Shown here piece after piece: positions 60,284-64,000 of a DNA stretch of 64,000 nt. The notes below the pieces were generated by a model. That model searched no databases and was not told the origin of the DNA. It saw only the letters and a program-made list of their open reading frames with translations. The stretch spans positions 12,894,281-12,958,280 of the forward strand of contig NC_088301.1 in assembly GCF_032854445.1 (NCBI RefSeq), read 5' to 3'. The translations under genes and the position numbers were made by a program. Each line of letters begins with the position of its first letter. Position 1 is the stretch's first letter. This stretch comes from Liolophura sinensis (Eukaryota; Mollusca; Polyplacophora; Chitonida; Chitonidae).

Positions 60284-60439
60284 AATTTAAAAAATATTGA
60301 ACTTAATGTAAGGAGGTGGAAACTTCAAGAACCCGAAGATCAACAAGTGCAAGACACACCTGCTGATTTTGCTGGTTGATTAGCATCCCCGAAGCCTGGT
60401 TCCCGAGATGTTTTCATGTGACAACACATCCTTTTGAGT

Positions 60440-60660
60440 AATTCTGGACCAACGCGGTCAGATAAATGGCAACCAGCATCACTGCATTTTTCCCTACCTA
60501 ATTCTGCTTAACTTCATGCCAAAGGTCAAGGGGGCGCCTATGAGCTAAACTAACAAGAGGCCAGATTTTCCTCAGTTTCGTGTGACCATCTGCCAACTAT
60601 CTTAACGTCGCTCTGGTATTATTCTTTATGCTTGTATCCTTTGTACGCCAAAGAGAAGAC
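60440..60660 (+). repeat. Dispersed repeat family X, diverged copy
   Basis: 'ggaccaacgcggtcagataa', 'catcactgcatttttcccta', 'caagaggccagattttcctc', 'gtgaccatctgccaactatc', 'cgctctggtattattcttta'. Confidence 0.7.
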
Positions 60661-60664
60661 CTAA

Positions 60665-62130
60665 ATTCTTGCTTGTGGCCATAAGTTTGGAACGTAAGGT
60701 CTTCACAGTATCTCCACCTGTTCGATAGTACTATTAGATAGCTATACCTTGAGAAACGCACTTACATCTCGACATCACGTGGCCGAGGCAAATGGCAATG
60801 ACCCCTTTGACCGGAATGCGTATAAATAGATGTTATTGACAAACAAACAACATTATCATTTTTCATCGTCGGTTAGACATCCTGGTAAAAACTAGCCTCT
60901 TTGAAGTGTCATATATGATGGGTTGTTACATCAGTATCACATTTTCCCGGCCCTTTCCAGAAGTGTATGGGAACACACCCTGTAGTAAAGTGTATAACAT
61001 CAGCCACTTTTCACTAAGTTGACAAGGAGTGCATGTTAAGCTACGGCGCTTAAGTATGGTACGACAGGCGTCGAGACATATTACATATTAGCCATATCTG
61101 TTAAACTTTACTCCCACCAGGATAAAGCTGTCTCTAGATAATTTATGACATTCACGTTTTACGCTGCCACATTCTGGAGCGCTGGTTCCAGCTTGTATAC
61201 ACGCTGTCTGCTTGTCTGTGAATCCATTTTGTGATCTTGTATTGCGAATAAGACGACACCAGAGTGTATCCGATCAAACTTATGATAGAGCATCTTCTCG
61301 CATATATACGTTTACTCCTAATTTTAGTTTGTCTTGATTAACTTGTGAATTCTATTGGTCTTTACACGTAAATTATTATTTCGGCGTCCCTGGTATAAAT
61401 ACTGCGGTGTGGCAAACCCAATTCTGTCAAACCAGCAGTAAAAGTGTCTTACAAGCAGAAAAATTAAATATTCATTTCAGCTGAGAGATTCCTTTATCGC
61501 ATTAGTAAAGAAAAACAGGGGTTTATCTGGTTCAGTGTGCTGAAGCATATAGGCTAATACCTTGCATTTTAATTAGTACACTGTTACACGTTATGTCCTC
61601 TGGGCACTGCTAACGAACTATTTTTTCTCTAAACCACACTTGTAAGCAATTACAAACGCTTCACCAAAGCGGATGAGGATATTTAGGATTTCGATTAGTC
61701 ACCAACAGATACTCTTGCGAGATTTTGCCAGACAACAAAACTTACTTGATTGTGACAGCAAAGTCAAAGAAACGCCAAACAAACATTAATGATTTACTCA
61801 ATTGTCATTAAATTACTACGTCTAATTGTCATTAGAGTACTTGTGAGTACTTTGATACTTCGAGATAATTTTATTATGGAATTCATTGGCATACTATAAC
61901 TAGCTGAACAACACATGTTCTATATCCACGGGTGTAAAATGTGTCCCTACAAAACTGGATAAAAAGCATAACTGCATAAAAAGGATGGATACATTTTCCT
62001 CTGAGGAAGAAATACATTTAAAGAAAAGAAAACAATAGTTACAACTGTCTCTGTATCGAAAATATTTCAACATAAAATGAGGGTAATGTTTACAATCCCA
62101 AGCAAACTAACATTACAAGAGAGAAAAATA
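60665..62130. other. No supported gene
   Basis: A TATA-like 'ggtataaatactgcgg' lies at 61391 (+) without a gene downstream that I can support. Confidence 0.45.
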
Positions 62131-62133
62131 CTG

Positions 62134-62248
62134 CTAAATTGTTAATGTTTTGAACTTGCGAGAACAGCCATTATAGTTCCATTGGGTTATTGCTGGTGGA
62201 TCTGAGATCTCTAATGCTCCAGATAAGTCAAATGTAATGGGCCCAACA
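62134..62248 (-). CDS. Candidate 3'-terminal exon (weak)
   Basis: On the - strand a strong acceptor, ctgtttcctgttttcag, precedes 62248. The exon then reads, in phase 1, VGPITFDLSGALEISDPPAI, TQWNYNGCSRKFKTLTI and stops at 62134. The residue mix looks protein-like, but 37 codons is short and I recognise no family. The rest of such a gene would lie to the right; no further exon was found before the window end. Confidence 0.25.
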
Positions 62249-62369
62249 CTGAAAACAGGAAACAGCCGACTCAAGGCATCGTGCATAAGAGTGAAAACAG
62301 AAACAGCATGTTTGGCCAAAAAAAAAAAAGAACTAAGACATGGTCGTCTACACACCGTCCTCATGTATG

Positions 62370-63220
62370 TATAGGTTTATTATCAAAACCTGATTGCACC
62401 TTTCTTTCTGGGCATATATGCACGCAATTCACTAGTTGTATTTTCCTTTAACACATGCAATATTCCTTTCAGATTCCTTTCAGATTCTATAACTTTATAA
62501 ACAAAGAGGATTACATATATGGGCCTATTAGATTTAGCACCTTACTTGGATTTTTTGACATGGTTGATTGTGTTTATACGTACAGTGGTGTGTCTTTGTT
62601 TCATTTGTCTTTTTGAGAGCCTGAAGCTTTTAATTGCTGAAAGCTGTTCATTGTTTACATTCATTTTAAAGATTTAGACTAAGATGTATAATACTGTATC
62701 ACGACATTGAGACGTGATATTTGATGAATTGGCGGAATACAAACAATAGCATGTTCATTAGTTTTATAATGTTAAAAGAGCCAAAATAGTTACTTTAAAT
62801 GTTTCAATGAAATAAGATAAACTGTCACTTCATATAGACGACAGATTGTAAACAGGAAGCCAAAAAAAAACATTTGTTAGGTATCGCTTTGTTGCATCTT
62901 TGTACTCTATTCTGAAAAAAAATGTGCGTCAGGGACTTTTATGTAATACACAGCCATTCTCATTTCTCTATGCAGATAGTCACACGCGTCTCCATTTAAA
63001 ATTAGATTATTCAAATAAAAAAGGCCACTTTTTTAAGATGGAGGGCAGGAAATAAAATACATTTCTAAATTTTCTGAAAATCGTGGTATACATAGCATTT
63101 AACGTTTTGTAAGCATTGCCCAATGTGTATACACCTCAGTTTTCTCTGGCAAACAGTAAGTTTAATACTGACCATTTTCCGATATATGTATTTTGCAATT
63201 TTGGCTGCCGTTTTAAGTCA
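62370..63220. other. No supported gene
   Basis: AT-rich with A and T runs. Nothing recognised. Confidence 0.5.
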
Positions 63221-63229
63221 GTAGGCTTG

Positions 63230-63470
63230 TCAGGATCCTTGTGACTGGCGGTGGTTTTCTGCCGGATATGTCCGGTAGTGCGCCATCCTTGTGTTTCTCT
63301 CCGGCCGTACATGGGAAGGTCTTCCGGCAACCTGCGGTTGGTCGAGAGTTTCCCCGGGCACTACCAGGTCTTCTCCTACCATAATGTTGGCCGCCGTCGC
63401 ATAAGTGAAACATTCTTGAGTACGGCGTAAAACGCCAATCAATTAAATAAATAAATAAATTGTATAAGTG
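63230..63470 (+). mobile_element. SINE (shared-tail family), 5'-truncated
   Basis: 'tctccggccgtacatgggaa', 'ggtcttccggcaacctgcgg', 'ggccgccgtcgcataagtga', 'cattcttgagtacggcgtaa' and 'aacgccaatcaattaaataa'. A second, partial tail ('tgtataagtgaaatattctt') follows immediately at 63461-63535, so the tail is duplicated or a second SINE inserted in it. Confidence 0.9.
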
Positions 63471-63784
63471 AAATATTCTTGAATAGGACGTTAAATCTCA
63501 GTTTAATATATGAATAAATAAATTAATAAATAAATACACTTTTGCTGTATTTCATAAAATTATGTGCAGTGCAACCTGATAAGCTGTTCTGTACGTAGCC
63601 ACATTACAGAGCGTAAGAACGTTATGCGAAATTCCAGATCATATATAATTTATTATGCTGAACTCACGACAAACTGTTTCACAATGTGAAACTGTTACCC
63701 GTCTTCCGAGCGCGTTATAAGGTTAGCGCAAAACATGTCATTGTTTATTATATGTGATGACATTGCACCTTTATGCGTAAATAT

Positions 63785-63965
63785 AGACCAGTGATGTCTA
63801 ACAGATTGCTTAAATCTGCTTAAACCAGGGGCCATCTAAGAAGATGATATTTATACACTTACATGTAAAATGACATGAGGCCGGTTACGTGTGACCATTT
63901 GTCAATTATCATAATGGCATAGCTGCTCTGGGTTTGATCTCTAGGCTGTAGTTGTAAAGAGACTG
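63785..63965 (+). repeat. Dispersed repeat family X, near the window end
   Basis: 'gaccagtgatgtctaacaga', 'ttgcttaaatctgcttaaac', 'catgaggccggttacgtgtg', 'accatttgtcaattatcata', 'gctctgggtttgatctctag'. Confidence 0.7.
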
Positions 63966-64000
63966 CCTATACAGTCTTTCCATATACAAGCCGTGTATCG

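Noticed and set aside
63136-63442. Overlapping - strand frames of 64-70 codons
   Set aside because: They are the antisense of a SINE copy at 63230-63470.

Overview
The window is a repeat-rich, intron-bearing, AT-biased animal genome segment. It contains no bacterial-style operons. The dispersed repeats (tRNA-headed SINEs with a 'ttgagtacggcgtaaaacaccaat' type tail, and a second tail of the 'cgttaaaccccaagcactcactcac' type), the PIF/Harbinger transposon and a Trunk/PTTH-like cystine-knot hormone gene point to a marine lophotrochozoan, most likely a mollusc. That assignment rests on repeat and gene character, not on a database match.

Layout. 1-3.7 kb holds only repeat remnants. 3739-8877 is one PIF/Harbinger DNA transposon with 27-bp terminal inverted repeats, a Myb/SANT-like accessory gene on the + strand and a HARBI1-type transposase gene (one intron) on the - strand; both genes carry frameshifts. 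A tRNA-derived SINE with a perfect 9-bp target duplication sits inside the accessory gene's intron. 8.9-15 kb is a repeat thicket: SINE pieces, a ~150-bp inverted repeat pair, an E-box-bearing minisatellite, a 191-bp MITE candidate, and two head-to-head copies of a reverse-transcriptase element. 15-29 kb is mostly non-coding with four tandem arrays and several SINEs.

29.9-31.4 kb (- strand) is the best host gene: a two-exon secreted prohormone with signal peptide, acidic propeptide, polybasic cleavage site and a Trunk/PTTH-type cystine-knot domain. Its reading frame shifts once between the propeptide and the basic linker. 31.5-45 kb is largely gene-free, with a 33-bp minisatellite at 33.5 kb and weak exon candidates near 42.7 kb. 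At 45.4-46.5 kb tandem and duplicated sequence abuts a second likely host gene (46651-47012, +): a 98-residue cysteine-containing secreted peptide whose signal sequence is assembled across a 65-bp intron. 47-64 kb is mainly non-coding, with several copies of an unclassified ~300-bp dispersed repeat and two weak 3'-exon candidates.

No pathway-level cooperation between genes is evident. The window holds one or two secreted-peptide genes embedded in transposon-derived DNA. Most open frames here start with GTG or TTG and lie in tandem repeats or transposon remnants, and I do not treat them as genes.
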